Assembly: GCF_001648895.1 (NCBI RefSeq)
Contig: NZ_LXUF01000011.1
Coordinates: 248,001-312,000 of the forward strand
Reading direction: 5' to 3'
Length of the DNA stretch: 64,000 bases
Origin: Methylovorus sp. MM2
Lineage (GTDB): Bacteria > Pseudomonadota > Gammaproteobacteria > Burkholderiales > Methylophilaceae
Shown here piece by piece: positions 8,461 through 15,857 of the stretch; position 1 is the first letter of the stretch, and every line of letters starts with the position of its first letter. The position numbers and the translations under genes are program-made. Under the pieces are notes generated by a model. It searched no databases, was not told where the DNA came from, and saw only the letters and a list, made by a program, of their open reading frames with translations.

Positions 8461-8772
8461 TTAAGGCCATATGAATATAGATCCATTTGCTAAAGTAAGT
8501 TCCAGCGCTTCTGGACTAGTAAAGTCTTCATCCTTGAGACCAATATTTATGTGCTGCCCATTAGAAAAGCTGATGGTTATTATCTCAGGCATTTCGGTTA
8601 CTTCTTTTACTTTCAAGCCTTTAAACTTAGAAATACTTTGATCTTTCTCACTTACGGCAAATCGATTATTAATATTTAGTATTGATTTATTATCAAAATG
8701 TAGCTGCACATAGTCATGTAGCTTTTCAGCTTGTTCCACTGTGGTATTAATAAGACTCTCCAGCAATTTCAT
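8461..8772 (-). CDS. hypothetical protein, candidate immunity protein of the adjacent toxin tail
   Basis: A 103-residue soluble protein without recognised motif. It has a mixed helix-strand look: an N-terminal helix (LESLINTTVEQAEKLHDYVQ) then alternating strand-like segments (EIITISFSNGQHINIGL) and a final Trp-Pro. Its ATG lies two bases after the stop of a short Rhs-type toxin tail (8775-8915), the usual place for a cognate immunity gene of a polymorphic toxin. It could also belong to an unrelated intracellular family; position alone supports the immunity call. Confidence 0.55.
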   Translation of the reverse strand: MKLLESLINTTVEQAEKLHDYVQLHFDNKSILNINNRFAVSEKDQSISKFKGLKVKEVTEMPEIITISFSNGQHINIGLKDEDFTSPEALELTLANGSIFIWP

Positions 8773-8774
8773 AT

Positions 8775-8915
8775 TTATTCCAAAGAAAAATGATTCTGGC
8801 TATTGGGAAGAGCTCGACCTGTATATGGGTCAACGCCTTGGCCTGAAGAGTTTTCGTATTTAATGTAACCTTTTGGATAATCTGAGTTAGCACCTTTTAG
8901 AGGTGCCGGATTCAT
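8775..8915 (-). pseudogene. truncated C-terminal tail of a polymorphic (Rhs-type) toxin
   Basis: A 46-codon frame starting at ATG 8915, with a stop codon in the same frame about seven codons upstream. The product contains YPKGYIKYENSSGQGVDPYTG, which I recognise from the C-terminal toxin end of Rhs and related proteins (pattern GYxxYENxxGQxxxPYTG). The rest of such a protein is missing, so this is a displaced or decayed tip, of the kind left by C-terminal exchange in Rhs loci. It is followed after two bases by a possible immunity gene. Whether the short frame is expressed is unknown. Confidence 0.5.
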
Positions 8916-8926
8916 TTTGCAAAATC

Positions 8927-9166
8927 TTATTTTTTAAAGAATTTGATTTCACACCAAATTATTAAGGCTAAGACCATCAATAGCCAAGGTAAACGTACAA
9001 TTGAAAAAAACATTAATTGCCAGTCCCATTGAGTTTCATAGCCTTGCAAGTCGGGGGAGATCAATACCGTTGTAACATATAAGTAAGCATAAATTATGGT
9101 GATTAGAATCCAAGCTAGGGTTGTTAAAACAATTGTTTTTATCTGACTTATGGATGAACAGAACAA
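8927..9166 (-). CDS. small membrane protein with two TM segments
   Basis: A 79-residue inner-membrane protein. Hydrophobic segments lie at about residues 10-37 (TIVLTTLAWILITIIYAYLY) and 53-72 (FSIVRLPWLLMVLALIIW); the tail is Lys-rich. Its start overlaps the 3' end of the upstream gene (9148-9531) by 19 bases, so both are probably cotranslated. Located in the Rhs-derived region, it may be an immunity or accessory protein of the metallopeptidase upstream, but no motif supports this. Confidence 0.6.
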   Translation of the reverse strand: MFCSSISQIKTIVLTTLAWILITIIYAYLYVTTVLISPDLQGYETQWDWQLMFFSIVRLPWLLMVLALIIWCEIKFFKK

Positions 9167-9531
9167 GAGCTATATCTACGCATAATTGAATTCAATTTGG
9201 GTTCACTAATAACTAAATCACCCTGCTCAAGCACGCCATTAGCATCTATTAATAATGATCTTCCATTTTCTATTATTTTCACACGCACTGTATTTGAATC
9301 AAACTTTATGGAACTAGCTTTGGATGAAGATTTTATAGCTGTCGTTAAGCCCATAGACTTTAATTTGCATGGCTTCACACTATTTTCGATGTCGAATGCA
9401 GGCTCATAGGGGTAAGTCTCTAGTTCCATATGCAATGGGATAAAGTAAACCAGATTCTTCTCTTTACCCATGACTGCAAAAGGCATGCAAAGCATAATGA
9501 AAATTAAGATTAAATAATTGGTTCTAATCAT
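9148..9531 (-). CDS. exported small protein of unknown function
   Basis: A 127-residue protein with an N-terminal signal peptide (YLILIFIMLCMPFAVMG, cleavage near residue 22). The mature part has no recognised domain; it contains two Cys residues (in KPCKLKSMG and SSCSVHP) that could form a disulfide in the periplasm. It starts 18 bases after the Rhs-core metallopeptidase gene. The position between a secreted effector-like gene and a small membrane protein suggests a periplasmic immunity protein, which is inference only. No strong ribosome binding site is visible. Confidence 0.6.
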   Translation of the reverse strand: MIRTNYLILIFIMLCMPFAVMGKEKNLVYFIPLHMELETYPYEPAFDIENSVKPCKLKSMGLTTAIKSSSKASSIKFDSNTVRVKIIENGRSLLIDANGVLEQGDLVISEPKLNSIMRRYSSCSVHP

Positions 9532-9549
9532 TACGGAGGTTTTATTGAG

Positions 9550-10125
9550 TTAAGGGTAAGTAGTGCGGGCAGGTTCGCCTAGATACTCACGTATAGGATT
9601 CTCATTCTGGATAACGTTATCCATTCTACCAACCCCAACGTCTTCTGTTCCCGTTGCCATATGGCCAATCTCATGCCCGAGTATTGATGAAGTAGAAGCT
9701 GGCAAAGGGCCTTTGGTCGTATTAACTATGGGATGAGCGGATGGGTCGATATAAAGAGTATTGGTATAGCGATCTCTGTAAGCTGGTTGACCTGTCAACG
9801 GGCCATACCTTGTATCAGTAATCGTATAATCAGTAGTAGATTTCTCAAGCGTCTCGCATAACTGTCTCCCTCTAGGGGTATTACGAACCTTGTTGTATGC
9901 ATTTTTAAGTTTATTTGAAGAATTTTGATTGCCAGGGAAAGTGACTCTTAATCCATCAGGATCAACGTAACTTACTGGATTACCTTCCACGTAAGTATAT
10001 GTATTCACACCACCATCGAGCCCAATCGGGTCAGATTCGATATAGCGAGCCGAGGAAAGGCTGCTATAACTCAAGAGAGTAATGAACAACAGATTCAGTA
10101 CTAATTTAAATAGACGCACATCCAT
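9550..10125 (-). CDS. orphan Rhs-core protein with C-terminal metallopeptidase-like domain
   Basis: A 191-residue protein with three parts: a Sec signal peptide (about residues 1-26), a short Rhs-repeat-associated core tail ([19 protein letters not shown] through SYVDPDGL, about 27-60), and a C-terminal domain with [10 protein letters not shown], a zinc-protease-type HExxH site, followed by GRMDNV..ENPIREY. The core tail normally ends a protein of a thousand or more residues, so this is an orphan effector end attached directly to an export signal. The C-terminal domain resembles M91-like toxins of polymorphic systems. The start is uncertain: AAGGGG abuts ATG 10125, while GTG at 10119 has a better spacing. 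It probably forms an operon with the gene at 10147-11142. Confidence 0.75.
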   Translation of the reverse strand: MDVRLFKLVLNLLFITLLSYSSLSSARYIESDPIGLDGGVNTYTYVEGNPVSYVDPDGLRVTFPGNQNSSNKLKNAYNKVRNTPRGRQLCETLEKSTTDYTITDTRYGPLTGQPAYRDRYTNTLYIDPSAHPIVNTTKGPLPASTSSILGHEIGHMATGTEDVGVGRMDNVIQNENPIREYLGEPARTTYP

Positions 10126-10146
10126 CCCCTTATTCTTGTTTGTTGC

Positions 10147-11142
10147 TTATTGATGCTTCCCTACCCGTTGCAAATAACTTTCATCATCGGCTTGCGAAGG
10201 TTCACGCCAGCCTAGTGTTTCAGCCTGTTGAAACCAATACTGGTTATTGTGTGCAAGCGACTCAAAAGCTGCACGTTGTTCCAGTGGTATCAGATTGGGC
10301 GTTGGATACTTACTTACATAACGCTCTTTTACCAGTCGACCGCTTGCCGTTCCCTTTAACACCATGGCATCGACTGATTTAGGAGCATATTCCAATACTA
10401 AGTCAGTGACGTCAATGACCTTTTCATATTCCTGTGTATCCATATAGTGCTCTGCCAATGTGAAAGTCATCGTAGCGACTGTTTCCTTCTTGCTTAGTGC
10501 TCTTAGATAGACGCCATTGGCAATGGCTTGATCTGTCATCGGATTGTTTTGGCGATACCATATATCTCTTGCTGGCTTGGCCCCACTGGTGGCTTCAATA
10601 TTGATTAGGTTACCTGATGGATCACGATATTTGACAAGTATATGCTGAGGGGCATTTGCTGCTGTGACATCAAGCCCAAGCCGTTGCCCCAGAATAATGA
10701 ACAGCAGCGGCATAGAAACACAATTGCCTTTGCGTGAGGCTATGTAGTTAATTAATAGTTTAGTACCGAGTCTGGTACCCAATGGATCATCAAAGTCATA
10801 GTTATATGCTCGATTGCTATTCCAAGAACCAGCATAATAGATGTAGGTTCGTAATGCATTCAGCTTGTCTTCATCGGTGGCATTGGCGGGAAGCATGCTA
10901 CGTATGGTTGAAACCATAGAATCAATGGTCTTCAGGTTGACTCTGATATCGATTGAAGGATCGATGGTCTTATCAATAACCAGTTTTGCCCGGGCGAGAT
11001 CGATCTTGTTGTCGGGGAGTTGGAGAATTGAGCGAAGAGGCTTTAGATCAAGAGGTGCATTATCTGCAAACGCCAAACCACAGCTACAAAGACAAATGAG
11101 CAAAAAAGCCTTACAGATTAGTTTGATTAATGTCATGGTCAT
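10147..11142 (-). CDS. exported transglutaminase-like protein with TPR-like C-terminus
   Basis: A 331-residue protein with a signal peptide (about residues 1-27, ending AFA). The middle part is a transglutaminase/SirB1-like fold: a candidate nucleophile Cys in RKGNCVSMPLLF, His in APQHILVKY and an acidic residue in INIEATSG. The C-terminal third (LAEHYMDTQEYEKVIDVTDLVL and following) looks like tetratricopeptide helices. Such proteins are usually hypothetical. It lies 21 bases upstream of the Rhs-core metallopeptidase, the likely first gene of an operon. A second ATG two codons in (11136) is an alternative start. The Cys-His-Asp geometry cannot be confirmed by eye. Confidence 0.75.
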   Translation of the reverse strand: MTMTLIKLICKAFLLICLCSCGLAFADNAPLDLKPLRSILQLPDNKIDLARAKLVIDKTIDPSIDIRVNLKTIDSMVSTIRSMLPANATDEDKLNALRTYIYYAGSWNSNRAYNYDFDDPLGTRLGTKLLINYIASRKGNCVSMPLLFIILGQRLGLDVTAANAPQHILVKYRDPSGNLINIEATSGAKPARDIWYRQNNPMTDQAIANGVYLRALSKKETVATMTFTLAEHYMDTQEYEKVIDVTDLVLEYAPKSVDAMVLKGTASGRLVKERYVSKYPTPNLIPLEQRAAFESLAHNNQYWFQQAETLGWREPSQADDESYLQRVGKHQ

Positions 11143-11506
11143 CCACTCTCTAATACAACCTCAGTATAACCAGAAGAAATAGAAATGCATAAACAGCCAG
11201 AGACTGCTATTGGCCGTTTTCAGCCACTTCCTCAAAACAAAATTTAAGGCTGCTTTACCTTTAATCATTTGATCAATATTGTATTGTCTACTCTGGACTA
11301 AATGGCGAGGTTAGTTGAAATACTCATTTATCACTTCACTACAAGCAATACCTTGTCAAATCTGGCGAATAATTCCATTTTCAAATAATTGGTAATGTCT
11401 GTTCGTTATTAACTCTGCGTTTTCAAATTTAATTTTCCTTGTATTTATCTATGTAAGGTACATAGTGCGAATAAGCGATCATGCTTTTTTATCGGGGAAG
11501 ATAAAA
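11143..11506. other. 364-base intergenic region
   Basis: An AT-rich region between the divergently oriented transglutaminase-like gene and the 65-aa gene at 11507. It must hold both promoters. I see no coding frame, RNA gene or strong hairpin in it. A frame extending the 65-aa gene to GTG 11465 exists but lacks a ribosome binding site. Confidence 0.5.
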
Positions 11507-11704
11507 ATGTCGGAAGCAACATACCCGTGTTATTGGCAAAAAGAGGATAGTCGAGGCTATTGGTTTTGGGTTTTCTATTCTAAGAAAGGAAACGAAATCG
11601 CCAGAAGTAGCAAGAGTTACGAAACAAGAGCGGATTGTGAATTTACGATCAATCTTCTTCAGAACTCATCCAAAGTACCGATATTTTTTGAAAAAGATGC
11701 TTAA
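11507..11704 (+). CDS. 65-aa protein, possible YegP/DUF1508-like domain, copy 1
   Basis: A small protein with the core RGYWFWVFYSKKGNEIARSS, then a conserved SY...DC segment and a helical tail (INLLQNSSK). The strand-turn-strand pattern followed by a helix recalls the DUF1508/YegP domain, though the match is loose. I use ATG 11507 because GGGGAAG precedes it at a good distance and because the protein then matches its paralogue at 12133-12330 from residue 1 to 65. By eye about 34 of 65 residues are identical between the two. The genes point toward each other with two other tiny genes between them. Confidence 0.65.
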   Translation: MSEATYPCYWQKEDSRGYWFWVFYSKKGNEIARSSKSYETRADCEFTINLLQNSSKVPIFFEKDA

Positions 11705-11740
11705 AAATCTAAGCGGATCACGAGACTATTGCTGACTTAG

Positions 11741-11908
11741 TTATGCACTAGATGCGCTTAACGGTTTTATGTAATCAAAAGGCAACAGCTCCTCTACATC
11801 TTGGCTGTTTTTACAAAGTGCTTCCGTCTCTGTCATCTTGATAATGACCATAGGCAAGCCGCCATATACATGGATCACGTGATCGCCGACTTTGAACTCT
11901 CTAATCAT
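11741..11908 (-). CDS. 55-aa YodC/DUF2158-like protein, second of a pair
   Basis: Small protein reading MIREFKVGDHVIHVYGGLPM at its N-terminus. The pattern F-x-x-GD-x-V then GG-x-PM-x-V matches the YodC-like DUF2158 family, a short beta-barrel-like domain of unknown role. Its ATG overlaps the stop of the preceding gene (ATGA), which signals translational coupling. It is too short for many gene finders. The C-terminal half (SQDVEELLPFDYIKPL) differs from its partner and lacks the KW segment typical of the family. Confidence 0.65.
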   Translation of the reverse strand: MIREFKVGDHVIHVYGGLPMVIIKMTETEALCKNSQDVEELLPFDYIKPLSASSA

Positions 11909-12072
11909 CGTACATACAAGATAAGTGCTTCGTCCAGATATCGTGCATGCCGCACATTGTCATACTCATCCAGCCATTTGCATAATACTGAACCATCGAT
12001 GGTTTCTGCCACCCGCATAGGGATTCCACCATGTTTTATTTCTACCAGATCACCATCTTCAAACTTGTTCAT
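11905..12072 (-). CDS. 55-aa YodC/DUF2158-like protein, first of a pair
   Basis: Small protein reading MNKFEDGDLVEIKHGGIPMR at its N-terminus, then a CKW segment and a charged C-terminal half. GD-x-V, GG-x-PM-x-V and CKW fit the YodC-like DUF2158 family. Two ATG codons are possible; AGGAG has a seven-base spacing to the ATG at 12072 but touches the one at 12078, so 12072 is used. It overlaps the next gene by four bases and follows the 65-aa gene at 12133-12330 on the same strand, so three tiny genes may form one transcript. Function unknown. Confidence 0.7.
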   Translation of the reverse strand: MNKFEDGDLVEIKHGGIPMRVAETIDGSVLCKWLDEYDNVRHARYLDEALILYVR

Positions 12073-12132
12073 TAACATGCTCCTAAAGGTGACTTTATTA
12101 TTATTGTGAGAAATACTGAAAGAAAAATACCA

Positions 12133-12330
12133 CTATTTTTCTTTTGCAAAGACGATAGGTGATTTAGCCGATTTTTGAAGCTGGTCGATCGTAATCAGAC
12201 AATCTGATTGGCTGGCATAGCTTCTACTACTTCTTGCCACTTCGGCCCCATTGCTTGAGTAGTAGACCCAAAACGAATCACCTTTGAAATCCTGCTTCAC
12301 CGAATAACATGGATTGACTTGCTCTGACAT
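12133..12330 (-). CDS. 65-aa protein, possible YegP/DUF1508-like domain, copy 2
   Basis: Paralogue of the protein at 11507-11704 with the same length and layout: PCY near the N-terminus, FWVYYSSNGAEVARSSRSY in the centre, DC, then a helical tail ending SPIVFAKEK. Roughly half of the residues are identical. It heads a possible minus-strand operon with the two DUF2158-like genes. The two copies in opposite orientation suggest an inverted duplication with sequence drift. I see no signal peptide. The domain call is tentative. Confidence 0.65.
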   Translation of the reverse strand: MSEQVNPCYSVKQDFKGDSFWVYYSSNGAEVARSSRSYASQSDCLITIDQLQKSAKSPIVFAKEK

Positions 12331-12498
12331 TTTTCAAATTCTCGAATAAAGCAACATAGCCTTCTTCACTATGGCCTTTATCTGATGAAACACAAGGGTT
12401 ATTAAATTTATCTCAAGCTGCACTACTTGAAATGAATCCGGTGAGTTAGCGATTTAAAGAGTATGCTGGTTTCTTGACCCCATCATTTGGAGCGATTC

Positions 12499-12636
12499 AT
12501 GAGTAAAGAACAGAAGAGCAATAAAATGGATAAGAAGAAACCGCTAAAAACAGCTAAAGAGAAGAAAGCTGCAAAAAAGGCCAAAGATGAACCAAAACCT
12601 TTTACGCTGAGCAAAACAAATGATAAAGCGGGTTAA
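12499..12636 (+). CDS. 45-aa lysine-rich protein
   Basis: Short frame with a TGGAG ribosome binding site seven bases before its ATG. The product is extremely basic: about 17 of 45 residues are Lys, with AAKK and KEKK runs, and ends PFTLSKTNDKAG. Such tails resemble small histone-like or RNA-binding proteins, but no family is recognised. Coding potential rests on the good ribosome binding site and amino-acid bias only. Confidence 0.5.
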   Translation: MSKEQKSNKMDKKKPLKTAKEKKAAKKAKDEPKPFTLSKTNDKAG

Positions 12637-12867
12637 AACTCTAACCCCTGCATGCAGGATGAGCAAATAAGTTACATAAACAGCATCTAGCCGAAATCGA
12701 ATCCGTCCACATTGAAGTGACTAAGTATTGAATCCTTAGTGACTGTCCCCGCCTTAAATAGCCACACTGCTTTTCCCCCTTCATCAACATTTACGTAGTC
12801 TTGGCTAAATACTTACGCTATTTGGTGAGTTTCTTATACAAGCACGTAAGCCACCGGAAAGCTATAT

Positions 12868-13749
12868 ATGATCGCTTATTTCATCTTGGTACATCGCTAC
12901 CCAAATCAATTCAAAAGGCTATTTAAAGCCATATACGACCCTACGAACCATTATCTTATCCATGTGGATAAAAGATCAGGGTCTGAGTTGGCGATCGAAG
13001 TGCGTGAATTTTTGGTCGACTACCCTAATGTATCCATATTAGAGAGCAAGAAAATGCTCTGGGGTGGCTACAGCTTGGTCGATGCAGAATTAAGAGGCAT
13101 CAAGCATTTATTGAAGATGGGATTGGAGTGGGATTTCTTTATCAATCTGAGCGGGCAGGATTTTCCATTAAAGACACAGTCTTATATAAAGCATTTTTTG
13201 AGCAAAAACATTGGCAGTGACTTTCTGAAGATTGCTGATCAGAACAAGATTCGCCCCGATACACTTCACCGCATAGAAGATTATGTCACCGAGCATGAAA
13301 ATGAGATCACAACGAGCACCCCAGTGCAGAAACGACCATTTCTTTCAGGGGTAACGCCTTATATTGGCAATCAGTGGATGATTCTCAGCAGAAGTTTTTG
13401 CGAGTTTCTGACCAATAGTCAAGAAGTCGATCGATTCAGGGAGTTCTATCGAAATACGCTCATCGCAGATGAGGGTTTCTTTCAAACAGTCATCATGAAT
13501 ACAAGCTATTTACCCACAATAATCAATGATGACAAAAGAGCGATTGATTGGATACCTATGGGAACAATCAAATTGCGCCCAAGAGATTTTGTATCGGAAG
13601 ATGCTGTCGATCTATTATCGAGCAAAGATCTATTCGCACGAAAATTCGATGAGTCGATTGATGGAAATATACTGACAACGCTTGAAGAATACCTATTACA
13701 AAAACCTGATGCGGCTATCGGCAGAAAACTGGTAGCGAACACTATTTAA
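12868..13749 (+). CDS. GT14-family glycosyltransferase (core-2/I-branching type)
   Basis: A 293-residue protein related to beta-1,6-N-acetylglucosaminyltransferases of family GT14. Typical segments are IAYFILVHRYP at the N-terminus, YLIHVDKRS, WGGYSLVDAELRGIKHLL and the signature FFINLSGQDFPLKT near residue 100, then GNQWMILSRSFCEFL and ADEGFFQTVIMN. It probably adds a sugar to a cell-surface polysaccharide or glycoprotein. The gene stands alone, with no glycan gene cluster around it, so the acceptor cannot be inferred. No signal peptide is present and the enzyme is probably cytosolic or peripheral to the inner membrane. Confidence 0.88.
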   Translation: MIAYFILVHRYPNQFKRLFKAIYDPTNHYLIHVDKRSGSELAIEVREFLVDYPNVSILESKKMLWGGYSLVDAELRGIKHLLKMGLEWDFFINLSGQDFPLKTQSYIKHFLSKNIGSDFLKIADQNKIRPDTLHRIEDYVTEHENEITTSTPVQKRPFLSGVTPYIGNQWMILSRSFCEFLTNSQEVDRFREFYRNTLIADEGFFQTVIMNTSYLPTIINDDKRAIDWIPMGTIKLRPRDFVSEDAVDLLSSKDLFARKFDESIDGNILTTLEEYLLQKPDAAIGRKLVANTI

Positions 13750-13794
13750 TCTCATGCCATCAAGGTGCTAGGGCACATGGTGTCTTTCACAGAT

Positions 13795-13826
13795 TCTACG
13801 TTAGCGTAAATCAAGCGTTACGTAGA
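13795..13826. terminator. inverted repeat between convergent genes
   Basis: Seven-bp arms TCTACGT / ACGTAGA with an 18-base loop sit midway between the convergent GT14 and MgtC genes. It may be a weak bidirectional terminator; neither side has a clear T-tract. Confidence 0.3.
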
Positions 13827-13850
13827 GTCACGCCCTTGCCATTCAACTCA

Positions 13851-14333
13851 TTAAGCATCATTACCCTCGATGCGCTCTTTTCTTAGCTTGCGCTCCAAAG
13901 TCCGCTCAAGGCGTCCACCGAAAATCAATATGATGAATAACAAAGTGATAGAAATGCCTATCAATACCCAATAACCCAAGCCGCATAAAGCACCTAGCAC
14001 GGCACAAACCCAGATAGTGGCAGCGGTTGTCAAACCTGAAACATGGCCTTGGGTATCTCTCATGATAACCCCTGCCCCTAGGAAACCAATGCCTGTGAGA
14101 ATACCCTGCATAACACGACTAATGGCATCGATATTGGCATCTGCGCCACTACCTGATATATCTATCACCGCCATCGTAGCTAGTGCGGCGCCCAATGTCA
14201 CAATCGCATGCGTGCGCATACCCGCGGTTTTATGATGCAAATCTCTATTCAATCCCAATAGTGCGCCAACGATCACTGCAACTAAAGGGCGCATGATGGT
14301 TTCTAACAGAGGTAACTGATCAATATTAAGCAT
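13851..14333 (-). CDS. MgtC/SapB family membrane protein
   Basis: A 160-residue inner-membrane protein of the MgtC/SapB family with four to five hydrophobic segments. The family signature ALLGLNRDLHHKTAGMRTHA with the following LVTLGAALATM-type segment is clear near residues 25-50, as is GIGFLGAGVIM. Family members are linked to magnesium homeostasis or F-ATPase regulation in some pathogens, while the role in free-living bacteria is largely unknown. I use ATG 14333, with GAGAG seven bases upstream, rather than 14363. It diverges from the 60-aa gene at 14368, with only 34 bases between the starts. Confidence 0.88.
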   Translation of the reverse strand: MLNIDQLPLLETIMRPLVAVIVGALLGLNRDLHHKTAGMRTHAIVTLGAALATMAVIDISGSGADANIDAISRVMQGILTGIGFLGAGVIMRDTQGHVSGLTTAATIWVCAVLGALCGLGYWVLIGISITLLFIILIFGGRLERTLERKLRKERIEGNDA

Positions 14334-14367
14334 GTAACCACTCTCAAAATAATATGGAGACAACGAA

Positions 14368-14550
14368 ATGCAACAGACCGATAAAGACCGTATTTACAGT
14401 GAGCATCTAGAAGCGCTAAATCAGCATAAAGCTTTGCTGGAAAAGCTGCATGATAATGATGACAGTCTGGATGCCACCCATATTAAGCAATCGCTTGAAC
14501 GAGTGGCACTCACATTAGAAGAATACTTCAAAATCATTGGAATTCCCTAA
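14368..14550 (+). CDS. 60-aa hypothetical protein
   Basis: Small soluble, probably all-helical protein with acidic and His-rich composition (SEHLEALNQHKALLEKLHDN). GGAG lies eight bases before the ATG, and a good Rho-independent terminator follows at 14573-14602, so it appears to be a single-gene transcript. I do not recognise the family. It diverges closely from the MgtC-like gene, so promoters overlap. Confidence 0.6.
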   Translation: MQQTDKDRIYSEHLEALNQHKALLEKLHDNDDSLDATHIKQSLERVALTLEEYFKIIGIP

Positions 14551-14572
14551 CCATCCCATTCTTTAAACTTAC

Positions 14573-14602
14573 TAAATAAGCCCGCACCAGCGGGTTTATT
14601 TA
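14573..14602 (+). terminator. Rho-independent terminator
   Basis: Stem TAAATAAGCCCGC / GCGGGTTTATTTA (one G-T pair) with an ACCA loop, 22 bases after the stop of the 60-aa gene. The A-rich left and T-rich right sides make it usable in both directions. It also insulates the mxa operon from upstream transcription. Confidence 0.8.
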
Positions 14603-14717
14603 CATTAAGTAGGGAAAAATTCCCAATCCAGGATGATCTTATCTTGATATATTGTAACAAATTGTAATATTTTCCTTGCCGCCCCTCATTCTCTTCTTGT
14701 ACACTTTCAAAAACTAT

Positions 14718-14731
14718 ACAGACCTGTCTGT
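14718..14731. promoter_or_regulatory. palindrome upstream of mxaR
   Basis: ACAGACCTGTCTGT, a dyad of ACAGAC / GTCTGT with a two-base centre, 84 bases before the mxaR start. The 12-mer ACAGACCTGTCT recurs at 20149-20160 upstream of the gene that follows mxaL. It looks like a TetR-type operator; a TetR gene lies at 20962. Confidence 0.5.
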
Positions 14732-14814
14732 TTTAACGTACGCGCTTTAATATGCTTTAGTTAATCTGGTTTAGCTGTATTTTTAAACTTTGAATATTTA
14801 ACGTAGGAAATCTT

Positions 14815-15852
14815 ATGGATACCGCATCAACTGAAGTTCAACTAGCAGACTGGCGCAATCACGCGATCAAGCTTGAAAACGAAGTGAAGAAAGTGATTGT
14901 TGGACAGGATAAAGCGATACGCCAGATGAATATTGCCATCTTCGCTCGCGGTCATGTGCTGCTTGAGGGCGGCGTTGGTGTAGGTAAAACCACACTACTT
15001 CAATCTTTCGCTCGGGGCATAGGCGGCGCCTATGAACGTATCGAAGGTACGGTTGATCTGATGCCAAACGATTTGGTTTATCACACCTATCTTGGGCCTG
15101 ATGGTCGCCCTCAAATAGATGAAGGCCCTTTGCTACGCGCAGGCGAGAATCTCTCTGTATTCTTCTTTAATGAGATCAACCGTGCAAGACCACAAGTGCA
15201 TGCGCTAATGCTGAGAGTGATGGCGGAACGTAATCTGCATGCATTCAAAAAAGAATATCGACTGCCCCACATGACAGTATTTGCTGATCGCAACCAGGTA
15301 GAAAAGAACGAAACATTCGAGATACCTTCTGCGGCTCGTGACCGTTTCATGATGGAGATACCAATCGATATTCCTGAAGACCGGGAACTAAGAAAGTCAC
15401 TCGTATTTAATACAAAATTCCAGCATGCAGAAAACCTGACAAAACAGGTTGAAGAAAACATTCTGCAATTCGATCAGCTGAATCACTTCTCAGAGACGTT
15501 GCAAAACCATATCCAATCCACAAATGTCATAGAAGAATATGTGCTTGATCTGTGGGAAGCAACACAAAATCCGGTGAAGTATGGCATCAAGCTGGACAAT
15601 GTCGATGTGCACCGTCTGATACACGCTGGTGCTAGCCCACGTGGTATGGGCATGTTGCTAAAAGCGGCACGGGTACACGCGTGGCTGATGAATCGTGATA
15701 GCGTGTTCCCTGAAGATATCCATGCAGTATTCCATGAGATCATCGCACACAGGCTGGTGTTCAACTCTATGTATGAGAGCCGCCGGACAAGCCTTGCACG
15801 TGAACTGACATCGCACATTCTCAGCACTGTCGCTGTGCCTGCAAAAAGCTGA
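14815..15852 (+). CDS. mxaR: MoxR-type AAA ATPase of the mxa cluster
   Basis: AAA+ ATPase of 345 residues in the MoxR branch. Walker A is GVGVGKTT (residues 53-60), Walker B with FFFNEINRARPQ near residue 115, and the C-terminal lid follows. MoxR proteins act as chaperones that insert cofactors or assemble complexes with von Willebrand A partners; in methylotrophs MxaR belongs to the set needed for active methanol dehydrogenase. It opens an unbroken operon with the DUF58, MxaA and VWA genes in the order R-S-A-C-K-L. TAGGAAA precedes the ATG. The MDH structural genes mxaF and mxaI are not in this window. Confidence 0.93.
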   Translation: MDTASTEVQLADWRNHAIKLENEVKKVIVGQDKAIRQMNIAIFARGHVLLEGGVGVGKTTLLQSFARGIGGAYERIEGTVDLMPNDLVYHTYLGPDGRPQIDEGPLLRAGENLSVFFFNEINRARPQVHALMLRVMAERNLHAFKKEYRLPHMTVFADRNQVEKNETFEIPSAARDRFMMEIPIDIPEDRELRKSLVFNTKFQHAENLTKQVEENILQFDQLNHFSETLQNHIQSTNVIEEYVLDLWEATQNPVKYGIKLDNVDVHRLIHAGASPRGMGMLLKAARVHAWLMNRDSVFPEDIHAVFHEIIAHRLVFNSMYESRRTSLARELTSHILSTVAVPAKS

Positions 15853-15857
15853 CTGTA

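Noticed and set aside
11801-12109. Plus-strand frame across the two DUF2158-like genes
   Set aside because: The minus-strand frames have ribosome binding sites, an ATGA overlap and family motifs; this frame has none.
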